DNA of 23,037 bases. It comes from Magnetovibrio sp. GTDB lineage: Bacteria > Pseudomonadota > Alphaproteobacteria > Rhodospirillales > Magnetovibrionaceae. The position numbers were made by a program, and so were the translations under genes. Positions 7,042 to 15,016 of this stretch are shown here, in pieces (position 1 is the first letter of the stretch; each line of letters starts with the position of its first letter). Location of the stretch: positions 1 to 23,037 of the forward strand of contig JAESUA010000013.1 in the NCBI GenBank assembly GCA_016763255.1. The letters run 5' to 3'. The notes under the pieces were generated by a model that ran no database searches, was not told the origin of the DNA, and was given only the letters and a program-made list of their open reading frames with translations.

Positions 7042-8679
7042 TTAACCTTTTTTTCTGGGGTAGCGTTTTGGCATCAAGACCGTTGGAGACAGCCCGGTGA
7101 TATCATTTGTGTGCGGATAATCGAGGGTCGAATGCAGCCCCCGGCTTTCCTTGCGGGCCTGGGCGGCATGAATGATCAGCTCGGCACAGACCGCCAAATT
7201 GCGCAGCTCCAACAGATCGCCGGTGAGGCGCTTGTTGCCGTAATATTCGATAATTTCCGCCTGCAACATATCGATGCGGGTGCGTGCCCGGGCCAAGCGT
7301 TTGTCGGTGCGCACGATGCCCACGTAATCCCACATGAAGCGTCGCAATTCATCCCAGTTGTGTGAAATGACCACCTGTTCGTCGGACCCGGTGACCTTGC
7401 TTTCATCCCACGTGGGGGTTTCGGGGGGCAGGCTTTGGGTTTTGAGTTTGGTTTGGTCGAGACGGTCACGAATGTCGTTCGCGGCGGACGTGGAATAGAC
7501 CAGACATTCTAACAATGAATTGCTGGCCATGCGGCTGGCACCGTGTAGCCCGGTGTAGGTCACCTCGCCAATGGCATAAAGTCCCGCAACATCTGTCTGG
7601 CCGCGCTTATCAATCATCACCCCACCACAGGTGTAGTGCGCCGCCGGGACCACCGGCAGGGGCTCCTTGCTCATGTCGAAGCCAAATTTCTTGGTGTTGG
7701 CAAAGATCATCGGGAAGTGTTTTTGGATGAACGCTTCGCCCTTGTGGCTGATGTCCAGGTACATGCATTCTTGGCCCAAGCGCTTCATCTCAAAATCGAT
7801 GGCGCGGGCCACGATGTCGCGCGGGGCCAACTCGCCGCGTTCATCAAAATCATCCATAAAACGAGAGCCATCGGCGCGTTTGAGCAAGCCGCCTTCGCCG
7901 CGCACCGCTTCGGACACCAAGAATGATTTGGCCTGAGGGTGATACAGGCAGGTGGGGTGGAACTGGGTGAATTCCATGTTGGCCACCCGGCACCCGGCGC
8001 GCCATGCCATGGCGATGCCGTCACCGGTGCAGATGTCGGGGTTGGAGGTATAGAGATAGACCTTGCTGACCCCGCCGGTCGCCAGCACCACAAAGGGGGC
8101 TGAAAAAGCCCGCACTTCGCCGGTTTTTGTGTTTAGGGCGTGCAAGCCGGTGACGCGTTTGGAGCGTCCATGGACATCGCGATCACACCACAAATCGACC
8201 GCGTTGTGATGCTCAAAAATGGTCACGTTGGCGGCTTCACGCACCCGCTCTTCCATGGTGGTTTCGACCGCTTTGCCGGTGGCGTCGGCGACATGCACCA
8301 CGCGGCGGTGGCTGTGACCGCCTTCGCGGGTCAGATGATATTCAAGATCACCATTGCCATCTTTTTGCGTGGTAAACTCGACCCCATAAGCGGCAAGCTT
8401 ATCAATCGCTTCGCGGCCATGTTCGACGATAAAGCGCACCACGTCTTCGTCACACAAGCCGGCACCGGCATCCAAGGTATCGTTGACGTGAGATTGCACG
8501 CTGTCGTGCTCATCCAGCACCGCGGCGATGCCGCCTTGGGCATAGTAGGTGTTGCTTTCGTGCAGCTCTGACTTGGTGATCACGCCAACCCGTGCAAAGT
8601 CGGCCAGCTCCAGGGCTAAATTCAGGCCCGAAGCACCACTGCCGACAATCAGCACGTCAAATTGATATTGAGAACTCAC
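7042..8679 (-). CDS. nadB: L-aspartate oxidase
   Basis: 545 residues, normal for the family. It oxidises L-aspartate to iminoaspartate with FAD in the cytoplasm, the first step of de novo NAD synthesis. Seen in the protein: FAD loop GSGASG at 13-18; the succinate-dehydrogenase-family stretch [29 protein letters not shown] near the active site; and [40 protein letters not shown] and [20 protein letters not shown], all highly conserved. The C-terminal helical domain follows to the end. It lies 49 bases after nadC, whose product completes the same pathway, and five bases before the SDR-like gene. No truncation or odd residue was noticed. Confidence 0.97.
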   Translation of the reverse strand: MSSQYQFDVLIVGSGASGLNLALELADFARVGVITKSELHESNTYYAQGGIAAVLDEHDSVQSHVNDTLDAGAGLCDEDVVRFIVEHGREAIDKLAAYGVEFTTQKDGNGDLEYHLTREGGHSHRRVVHVADATGKAVETTMEERVREAANVTIFEHHNAVDLWCDRDVHGRSKRVTGLHALNTKTGEVRAFSAPFVVLATGGVSKVYLYTSNPDICTGDGIAMAWRAGCRVANMEFTQFHPTCLYHPQAKSFLVSEAVRGEGGLLKRADGSRFMDDFDERGELAPRDIVARAIDFEMKRLGQECMYLDISHKGEAFIQKHFPMIFANTKKFGFDMSKEPLPVVPAAHYTCGGVMIDKRGQTDVAGLYAIGEVTYTGLHGASRMASNSLLECLVYSTSAANDIRDRLDQTKLKTQSLPPETPTWDESKVTGSDEQVVISHNWDELRRFMWDYVGIVRTDKRLARARTRIDMLQAEIIEYYGNKRLTGDLLELRNLAVCAELIIHAAQARKESRGLHSTLDYPHTNDITGLSPTVLMPKRYPRKKG

Positions 8680-8728
8680 CGTTTACCCCACATACCCCTA
8701 CGTGTTTATGAAAAAGGGTTATAAGCCT

Positions 8729-9592
8729 TTATGTCCCGGCGTGCCAGTCCAGGCCGATATCCGTTGCGGGTGCAGATTGGGTGATGCGCCCGACGCTAAT
8801 GCTGTCGACCCCGGTTTGCGCGATGGCGCGCACGGTTTCTAAGGTGACGCCGCCGGACGCTTCTGATCGTGCCTGACCGTCAATCAAAGCCACTGCGTCG
8901 CGCAATTGATCGTTGCTCATGTTGTCGAGCAAGATTGCATCTATGCCGATATTTAAGGCTTCGCGGACCTGATCGAGGGTATCGCATTCCACTTCGATGG
9001 GGCTCAGTCCGGCGTCTTTGGCCCCTTGGATGGCGGCGGTGATGGAGCCCGCAACTGCGATGTGGTTGTCTTTGATCAACACCGCATCATCAAGGCGCAT
9101 GCGATGGTTGGTCACTCCGCCCATGCGTGCGGCGTATTTGGCCAATTCGCGATAGCCCGGCAAAGTCTTGCGGGTGTCTAAGATCACCGCGTTGGTGCCT
9201 TTTATGGCGTCAACGTAAGCTTTACCCAGGGTGGCGATGCCGCTGAGGTGTTGCAGCAAATTGAGGGCGGTGCGTTCCGCCGTCAGCAGGGCGCGACCGG
9301 GGCCCGATACACGGGCCAAAACATCACCGGCTTTGATGTGATCGCCGTCTTGGACTTGGGCCTGCCAATCGATGCTGGCGTCAACGGTCCTAAATACCTC
9401 TTGAGCGATATCCAGGCCAGCCACCACCATCTCGTGGCGCGCCGCCATGACGCCTTCAAAGCGCATGTCTTGGGGGATGGTCGCCGCCGAGGTGATGTCG
9501 CCGCCGGTGCCCAAATCTTCGGCCAAAGCATCACGGATCAGGCGTTCGATCACATCGCGGCTGACGCCGTTGAGGACAAGCTTTGATGACAT
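8729..9592 (-). CDS. nadC: Quinolinate phosphoribosyltransferase (nicotinate-nucleotide pyrophosphorylase, carboxylating)
   Basis: 287 residues, full length. It converts quinolinate and PRPP to nicotinate mononucleotide and CO2. Visible signatures are AEDLGTGGDIT near residue 24, AERTALNLLQHLSGIAT, DTRKTLPGYRELAKYAARMG (R141, K142), VTNHRMRLDDAVLIKDNH (H163, R164, K174), and the barrel strands VECDTLDQ, ILLDNMSN and SVGRITQSAP that bind the phosphate. It begins three bases after the nadA stop, so the two are almost certainly translated from one message. Confidence 0.97.
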   Translation of the reverse strand: MSSKLVLNGVSRDVIERLIRDALAEDLGTGGDITSAATIPQDMRFEGVMAARHEMVVAGLDIAQEVFRTVDASIDWQAQVQDGDHIKAGDVLARVSGPGRALLTAERTALNLLQHLSGIATLGKAYVDAIKGTNAVILDTRKTLPGYRELAKYAARMGGVTNHRMRLDDAVLIKDNHIAVAGSITAAIQGAKDAGLSPIEVECDTLDQVREALNIGIDAILLDNMSNDQLRDAVALIDGQARSEASGGVTLETVRAIAQTGVDSISVGRITQSAPATDIGLDWHAGT

Positions 9593-9595
9593 GAT

Positions 9596-10609
9596 TTATG
9601 CCGCGTCTTGGGTTGGTTTGGCGGCCGGAGCCAGTTCCAACATGCGTTCCAACGGTTTGAGGGCACGCAGCCGTAAGTCTTCGGTCATGGTGATGGCGGG
9701 GGCCTCGTTGACCATGGCGAGATACAATTTTTCCATCGTATTCAGCGCCATATACGGACAGCTTGCACAGTTGCAGCCACCGTCGGCACCGGGGGCGGCA
9801 AGAAATGTTTTGTTGGGGCTGTCTTTTTGCATCTGGTGGATGATGTGCAATTCGGTCGCGACAATGAATTCATTGGCCGGATTTGTGTGCACAAAGTTGA
9901 GGATCTGGCTGGTCGAGCCAACGTGATCCGAAACCTCGAGAATGCTTTCAGGGCATTCGGGGTGGGCGGCCACCAAAGCACCGGGGTGCTGGCTTTTTAA
10001 ACGGGTGATTTCGCGCGCCGAAAACTGTTCGTGAACGATGCAGGTGCCCGGCCACAAAACCATGTCCCGCCCGGTTTTACGCTGCAGATAGGCGCCCAAG
10101 TGGCGATCTGGCGCGAACAAGATCGGTTGATCCTTGGGCAGGTTGTTGATGATGTATTCGGCACTTGATGAGGTCACAATCACATCGGACAGGGCTTTGA
10201 CCTCGGCCGAGCAATTGATGTAAGTCAGCGAAATGTGATCTGGGTGTGCGTCGCGCCAGGCCTTAAAGGCTTCGGCCTGACAGCTGTCTTCCAGTGAACA
10301 CCCGGCTTCGGCATCAGGAATAACAACGATTTTGTCCGGGCTCAAGATCTTGGCCACTTCGGCCATGAAGCGCACCCCGGAAAAGACGATCATATCGGCA
10401 TCAGTGGCGGCGGCTTTGCGCGACAGATCCAAACTGTCGCCGACAAAATCGGCCAAGTCCTGAATTTCGCCTTCTTGATAATAATGGGCCAAGATTACCG
10501 CATTTTTTTCGCGGCGCAGGCGTTTGATCTCCGCTTCGATGTCGAGGTGCGGATCAATGGTGGCCAAGGTCGGTGCATTGGCATTTGGCAGGATGATTGT
10601 ATTGCTCAT
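9596..10609 (-). CDS. nadA: Quinolinate synthase A (4Fe-4S)
   Basis: Condenses iminoaspartate (from NadB) with dihydroxyacetone phosphate to give quinolinate. I start it at ATG 10609 (337 residues, close to the family's usual length; GGA five bases upstream). ATG 10663, behind AAGGG, is a plausible alternative adding 18 residues. Family motifs: VILAHYYQEGEIQDLADFVG near residue 38, VFSGVRFMAE and HPECP. The three cysteines that ligate the oxygen-sensitive 4Fe-4S cluster are C104 (AGCSL), C190 (WPGTC) and C284 (SCPYM). It is the first gene of the nadA-nadC-nadB-SDR-HAD run. No known NAD-responsive repressor site was recognised upstream. Confidence 0.96.
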   Translation of the reverse strand: MSNTIILPNANAPTLATIDPHLDIEAEIKRLRREKNAVILAHYYQEGEIQDLADFVGDSLDLSRKAAATDADMIVFSGVRFMAEVAKILSPDKIVVIPDAEAGCSLEDSCQAEAFKAWRDAHPDHISLTYINCSAEVKALSDVIVTSSSAEYIINNLPKDQPILFAPDRHLGAYLQRKTGRDMVLWPGTCIVHEQFSAREITRLKSQHPGALVAAHPECPESILEVSDHVGSTSQILNFVHTNPANEFIVATELHIIHQMQKDSPNKTFLAAPGADGGCNCASCPYMALNTMEKLYLAMVNEAPAITMTEDLRLRALKPLERMLELAPAAKPTQDAA

Positions 10610-10729
10610 GGTTCCGGTCGGGTACGTCGCGTTATCTTGTTTGGGGAATCGCGCAAACTGCATCTTAGCGCCCTTGATATGGTCGGAAAAGGGGGGAACG
10701 CAAGGCAATGGAACATTTTGAAACAGAAG

Positions 10730-10751
10730 ACGGGGATCCGAAGATCCCCGT
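10730..10751 (-). terminator. Stable hairpin with TTCG loop between the small hypothetical gene and nadA
   Basis: On the minus strand this reads ACGGGGATC-TTCG-GATCCCCGT: a perfect 9-bp stem closed as C(TTCG)G, an exceptionally stable tetraloop. It lies 57 bases after the stop at 10808 and about 120 bases before nadA. CTTCTGTTTC follows, only moderately T-rich. It most likely ends or attenuates transcription from the upstream genes, or shields a 3' end. Confidence 0.55.
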
Positions 10752-10807
10752 TTCTCTGGCTTAGCACCCCTGCTTGCCCCTAGGGGTCGTGATTTTGGGC
10801 CTAAATT

Positions 10808-11206
10808 CTATATATGGTCACTCTTGCTCGTGGTGGCAGCACGTCTTTGGGTTTCGTTTGTCTGCGTGAATCCGAACGTTTGACCGTTGCTGATCAAGCC
10901 AGTTACGCAAGGGTAGTGATGCCCCAGCCATAAAGTGCACACCATGATTTTACGTGTATTGCCGTTGGCCATGCCGTCAACCATCATTTGGCCAACCAGA
11001 TCAAGTGGATTGGGCCGCAATTCAGGTGCATTGGCCGGGGTGAGGCGCTCGGTCATGCGCATGAGATAGTCGTCCATTGCTGCCAGGCCTTGGGCTTCGA
11101 AGTCATCCAAGGCCATTTGCGTGATCCTAATCGGCATCTTGGTGCTGGCCACGGTCAGCATAAAGTTTCTGTTGGGCGTGGTGGTTGAACGCTGAACAGT
11201 GGACAT
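10808..11206 (-). CDS. Hypothetical protein, 132 residues
   Basis: Start ATG 11206 has GGAG six bases upstream. No family is recognised. There is no signal peptide or membrane helix. The N-terminus is Thr/Asn-rich and probably disordered. Residues about 22-90 are likely helical (DFEAQGLAAMDDYLMRMTER, DLVGQMMVDGMANG). A more hydrophobic part with two cysteines follows (KIMVCTLWLGHHYPCVTG), and the tail is polar. It lies between the membrane paralogue pair and the nad operon, with a strong hairpin after it. Its role is unknown. Confidence 0.6.
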   Translation of the reverse strand: MSTVQRSTTTPNRNFMLTVASTKMPIRITQMALDDFEAQGLAAMDDYLMRMTERLTPANAPELRPNPLDLVGQMMVDGMANGNTRKIMVCTLWLGHHYPCVTGLISNGQTFGFTQTNETQRRAATTSKSDHI

Positions 11207-11371
11207 GTAAAGGCTCCGGCTGACGGCAAAAATATCTGGTGCTAAGAATCGCGTCAGTTGGGGGGAATCTCAACGGTGCGAAAGGGTTAACTCTGCAGTC
11301 TTTGGTATTAGCTCGCATACGAAAGGTTTGGTTTTTACACGCCATAATTGTTTTGTTGTGATGGTGCACGC

Positions 11372-12109
11372 TTATGGGCCATAGTTTTGCATGCTGGTGG
11401 CGATGGTGGTGAGCAAGACGTATCCCTTGCCGTTGGCGTCTGTTTTTTGCTTCATGCTCACCGTCAACTCGATGCCATCTCCCCCCCACCAGCGATAGGT
11501 GCACCGTGGGCTGTCGCCCAACTGGTTGCGCTCACACGCGGTTTCCAGGGGGCGACCATAGGTCCGGCCATATTTGCGCATTAAATCTTGCTCACTGAGC
11601 TTGGTGAAGGCTTCATCTGTGCGCAGACGATAGATGCGTTCAGGAATACTCATCAACAGCTCGCCGTTTGTTTGGGTGTATTTTTTTTCAGTGTGAAGCC
11701 ATGCCACTAACATGCCACGTGACGTGTTCAGGGTGATGACGCGATTGCCGCTGCTATCATGCGTGCGTTTAGCCGTGGGGTGCAGACGCAGCATCATGTC
11801 TGGCGTCATGCCAAGTTGCACGCCGTCTAAATTAAAATTGGCGTTGACGTAACGATCATTTTGCGGCGCCACACTCATTGTGTTGCGGCTTTGAAAGGTA
11901 AAAAATTGTAAAGGGGAGCCGAAAATGTACCAATAACTCCCAAGGATGGAAAATAAGATCAGTGTAAATATTGGTAGTAAAATCTGCGAACGGCGGTCAA
12001 CCATAATGGTGTCCACTTCAGATTGATGGGCTGTGTTACTGACTTGTTCAAGCCTCAAGGTCCGCGCATTGTTGCGGTTTTGTGCGGCGATGACACGGCG
12101 GCTGTCCAT
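11372..12109 (-). CDS. Membrane-anchored protein of unknown function, paralogue of the 12291-13004 product
   Basis: 245 residues; ATG 12109 has GAGG five bases upstream. An internal ATG at 12004 would remove the first 35 residues. A basic cytoplasmic N-terminus of about 40 residues precedes one membrane helix (about 42-63, ILLPIFTLILFSILGSYWYI); the rest should be periplasmic. The soluble domain has GVQLGMTPDMMLRLHPTAKR, LSEQDLMRKYGRTYGRP, a two-cysteine segment ending CTYRWWGG and a final LLTTIATS strand. The same order of motifs is in the preceding gene, so the two are duplicates that have diverged widely. The two Cys residues could pair in the periplasm. No enzyme motif or known domain is recognised. 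Confidence 0.75.
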   Translation of the reverse strand: MDSRRVIAAQNRNNARTLRLEQVSNTAHQSEVDTIMVDRRSQILLPIFTLILFSILGSYWYIFGSPLQFFTFQSRNTMSVAPQNDRYVNANFNLDGVQLGMTPDMMLRLHPTAKRTHDSSGNRVITLNTSRGMLVAWLHTEKKYTQTNGELLMSIPERIYRLRTDEAFTKLSEQDLMRKYGRTYGRPLETACERNQLGDSPRCTYRWWGGDGIELTVSMKQKTDANGKGYVLLTTIATSMQNYGP

Positions 12110-12176
12110 GATGACCTCGGGGGAAAGTCTTTGTTCTAAATGGGATGATGAAAAACACCATCTGATTTTGAATATC

Positions 12177-12261
12177 TTAACGTGTTAATTGTCTGTTATC
12201 TAAAGGTTAATTTGCAATCAATGTATCTTCAATCTAAGGCTATTTTAGATAAAATTTTATC
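12177..12261 (-). promoter_or_regulatory. AT-rich spacer with two palindromes upstream of the second paralogue
   Basis: GATAAAATTTTATC at 12248-12261 is a perfect 14-base palindrome, and TTAAC-GT-GTTAA at 12177-12188 is a second inverted repeat. Both lie in the 181-base, very AT-rich gap between the paralogous genes. They could be operators of a promoter for the 12109 gene. The first could instead form a weak hairpin after the 12291 gene. Confidence 0.35.
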
Positions 12262-12290
12262 GATACCGGCCAATGTAAATGCAGCTGGTA

Positions 12291-13004
12291 TTAGTTTTTG
12301 TTTGTGATTTTCGTGTTTAGGCGTGCACGGCGGATGCGGCTTTCCATGCGTGTATCGGTGGCGACCAAAGTGATCATCAGGCGCGGTGTGGTCGCATTGG
12401 GGTTTTGTCGGCTGTTCATATCCAGGCGCAATTTACCCGGCATCCACCAACTAAAGCGGCAATCGCGAAGACCGTCAGAGAGCCTGCGTGTGCATGATGA
12501 TACGGAGGGAGCACCATAACGTTTGGCGATTGATGAGATGTAATCGTCTTCGCTCATGTCGGTGATGATCTGGTTTTGGCGGGCTTTGTAGGCGATGTGG
12601 TAGGGGCCATCTTCAGCGTACCAAACCGTGTATCGTGCGTCTTTTTCAGCGAACGCTAAGGTGATAACACCACTGGAAGAAATTCCTGTTTGTGCATTGG
12701 GGTGACGTTCACGCAAAACATCCAAGGTGGTGCCCAGCTTAACGTTGCCCAGGGCATATCCGGGTTGCTCGTTGGTTCTAATTGTGGAAAACAATGAACC
12801 CAGATTGAATTTCAAGCCCGGCACCATCTGAATGGCGACAAAGCTACCCAACACCAGAAATGAAAAGGCGCACATGACCAACAGTACTTTGATGTCATTT
12901 TGACGCGGTTCTTTTTTCGGCTTTGGCTGGTGATACAGCAGGTTGTCACCGAAATCGTAATCCTGCATTTCGTATTTTTTGGGCTTTGGGTCATTGCGGG
13001 TCAT
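12291..13004 (-). CDS. Membrane-anchored protein of unknown function, paralogue of the 11372-12109 product
   Basis: 237 residues; ATG 13004 has AGGA nine bases upstream. The cytoplasmic N-terminus is Lys/Pro-rich (QPKPKKEPRQ), followed by one membrane helix at about 38-60 (VLLVMCAFSFLVLGSFVAIQ) and a predicted periplasmic domain. Shared with its neighbour: GNVKLGTTLDVLRERHPNAQ (matching the neighbour's LGMTPDMMLRLHPTAK), MSEDD...KRYGAP, a Cys pair with C-R-F-S-WW, and a closing LVATDT strand. The tail is basic. No known family is recognised. The domain, repeated in two adjacent genes, may be lineage-specific. Confidence 0.75.
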   Translation of the reverse strand: MTRNDPKPKKYEMQDYDFGDNLLYHQPKPKKEPRQNDIKVLLVMCAFSFLVLGSFVAIQMVPGLKFNLGSLFSTIRTNEQPGYALGNVKLGTTLDVLRERHPNAQTGISSSGVITLAFAEKDARYTVWYAEDGPYHIAYKARQNQIITDMSEDDYISSIAKRYGAPSVSSCTRRLSDGLRDCRFSWWMPGKLRLDMNSRQNPNATTPRLMITLVATDTRMESRIRRARLNTKITNKN

Positions 13005-13044
13005 AACACTGGTCCTGCAGAGTAAGCGGGGGGCGAATCGGTTA

Positions 13045-13058
13045 TACTCTTAAGAGTA
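13045..13058 (-). promoter_or_regulatory. Perfect palindrome over a possible -10, upstream of the 12291-13004 gene
   Basis: TACTCTTAAGAGTA is a perfect 14-base palindrome located 41 bases before the ATG at 13004. On the minus strand it runs into TATAAC (13041-13046), a plausible -10. No good -35 is seen, which would suit a regulated promoter. Operator function is inference. Confidence 0.4.
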
Positions 13059-13090
13059 GTGTTTTGGTCTGGTGTTGACTGTGTCGAACG

Positions 13091-14857
13091 TCACATCTGG
13101 GTGGCATGAAGCAATCCGCGCACCGAATTGCCCAACCAAATGCGCTCAGCCTTTTTTAAATCGGCAGGGGTGAGTACGGCTTCGCAAGCGCGCCCCGTTT
13201 CAATCAATTCACGGCGTAAGGTGCCGTCGAGAAGCCCACACGACAATGCCGGGGTCAGCAATTGGCCGTCGCGCTCAAGAAATACATTGGTGATTGAGCC
13301 TTCGCTCAACTCGCCGCGTTGATTGACAAACAACACCTCATCACAGCCGGTGAGGCTGTGTTGGTGGGTGCGTTCGTCATCATAAAAAGCCCGGTTTGTG
13401 GTCTTGTGATAGAGAAACGGATTGTCAGTATTTATGGTTTGATCGGAGATGACGAAGCGCCATGGGGCTGCGTCGCCTACAGGGGCATGAGGTGTGGCAA
13501 CGATTTCAAGTGCGCCGTCCTGGTCCATCAATAGACGAATGCGCATGCTGTCTTCATCATGCCCTTCAACGCTGTGCAGCAGGGCTTGTTTCACTGTATC
13601 CAGATCACATGGGTAGCAAAAATAAGCGGCACTGAAGGCGAGGCGCTGCAGATGCCGATCCAATAAGGTGAATCCCCGGTCACGCTGCCACAACAAGGTT
13701 TCCAGCAATTGGAAGGGGGGACGCGGTTTGGTGAGAAAGTCGGCCTTCAAATGGCATTCATCCCATTCTGCACCAGCGTCTGAATCATAAACGATGCCGC
13801 TGCCGATGCCCATTTCACCTTTGTTGTCGCGCAGAGTGATGGTGCGAATGGCAACGTTGAAACGTATGTTTCCGTTAGGGGCGGCGTATCCCACCGCACC
13901 GGTATAGACCCCGCGGGGTTCTTTTTCGAGTGAACGAATGATCTCCATCGCCTTGACCTTGGGCGCACCGGTGATGGAGCCACACGGGAACAGGGCCTGC
14001 ACCATATCGCAAAAACCGGTTCCGGGCCGCAGTTTGGCTTCGATTCCGGAGGTTAATTGGTGCAGCGTGGGGTACGTTTCGACGGTGAACAGATCGGTGA
14101 CGTTGACCGATCCAACCAAGGCGATGCGGCCCAGATCGTTGCGCAGTAAATCAACGATCATGAGGTTTTCAGCCTTAGATTTTTCATCGTGGCAAAGCCA
14201 GTGTGATTGGCGTTCATCATCAGCCGGATTGGCGGCGCGTGCTGCGGTGCCTTTCATCGGGCGGGTGTGTGCGACACCGTTTTGTGTTGCGACAAACAGT
14301 TCCGGCGACAACGACAAAATATGGCGGGTGCCATCCGCAATCAGGGCACCGTAGCGGGCGCGTTGTTTGCGTCGAAGGTGGGCGTATAGCGACAGCGCGC
14401 TGCCGGAAAAATCGAAGTGCTGCTTGAAGGTGTGATTGATTTGGTAACCGTCACCCGCGCGAATGTGCTCGCGAATTTTCTCGACCTGGGTGATGTAGGT
14501 TTCGCGGTCCAAGGTGGGGCGCATTTCCCCGACGTCGTGCGGCTGTTCGGCCCAGGCGTCAAATAAGCTGTCATCAACCGGGCTGGGGGCCGAAAATACG
14601 CCCATCCAAATCAGTGGTCCGCTGTGCTTGGGGGGCAGCAGGGTGGCGAGTTTGGGTTCCAAAAGGTAGCCCAATTCATAAGCCATGTAGCCGGCAACGT
14701 GGTGACCATCGGACAGTGCCTCCTCAATTTGGCGCAGCACATGGGGAACGTCTTTGGCATCCGTACAGCTCAAAATTTTGTGCGGTGTCGAAAAAAGCTG
14801 AGCCCCACCCGGTGAGCGGGCGTCATCAATCAATACGAAGGGCGCTTGAGTTTGCAT
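13091..14857 (-). CDS. pabB: Aminodeoxychorismate synthase component I fused to a 4-amino-4-deoxychorismate-lyase-like domain
   Basis: 588 residues with two enzymes of p-aminobenzoate (folate) synthesis. Residues about 1-375 are the chorismate-binding PabB domain: RPMKGTAARA (K202 at the position of the reactive Lys of PabB-type enzymes), LMIVDLLRNDLGR, SGIEAKLRPG, and PCGSITGAPKVKAMEIIRSL at 291-310. Residues about 380-588 are a class IV PLP domain: FTLLDRHLQRLAFSA, FLYHKTTNRAFYDD (K485, likely the PLP lysine), GELSEGSITNVF and CGLLDGTLRREL. Such PabB-PabC fusions occur in many proteobacteria. The glutaminase subunit PabA is not in the window. The Shine-Dalgarno before ATG 14857 is weak, and the gap to the upstream gene is 159 bases. 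Confidence 0.93.
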   Translation of the reverse strand: MQTQAPFVLIDDARSPGGAQLFSTPHKILSCTDAKDVPHVLRQIEEALSDGHHVAGYMAYELGYLLEPKLATLLPPKHSGPLIWMGVFSAPSPVDDSLFDAWAEQPHDVGEMRPTLDRETYITQVEKIREHIRAGDGYQINHTFKQHFDFSGSALSLYAHLRRKQRARYGALIADGTRHILSLSPELFVATQNGVAHTRPMKGTAARAANPADDERQSHWLCHDEKSKAENLMIVDLLRNDLGRIALVGSVNVTDLFTVETYPTLHQLTSGIEAKLRPGTGFCDMVQALFPCGSITGAPKVKAMEIIRSLEKEPRGVYTGAVGYAAPNGNIRFNVAIRTITLRDNKGEMGIGSGIVYDSDAGAEWDECHLKADFLTKPRPPFQLLETLLWQRDRGFTLLDRHLQRLAFSAAYFCYPCDLDTVKQALLHSVEGHDEDSMRIRLLMDQDGALEIVATPHAPVGDAAPWRFVISDQTINTDNPFLYHKTTNRAFYDDERTHQHSLTGCDEVLFVNQRGELSEGSITNVFLERDGQLLTPALSCGLLDGTLRRELIETGRACEAVLTPADLKKAERIWLGNSVRGLLHATQM

Positions 14858-15016
14858 CTATTGGATTTAGCGTCGCTGGGAGCAAAAGGAAAGCATCAAG
14901 CCTTCGCGATCTTGCTCTTTTGTTCGATTTTGTCGACGGGCAGCGTATACATACCTTCATACTTGATCGTGGGTTTAAGGTTTTTCACGGGATATGTCCC
15001 TTGCACCGGTACACCG

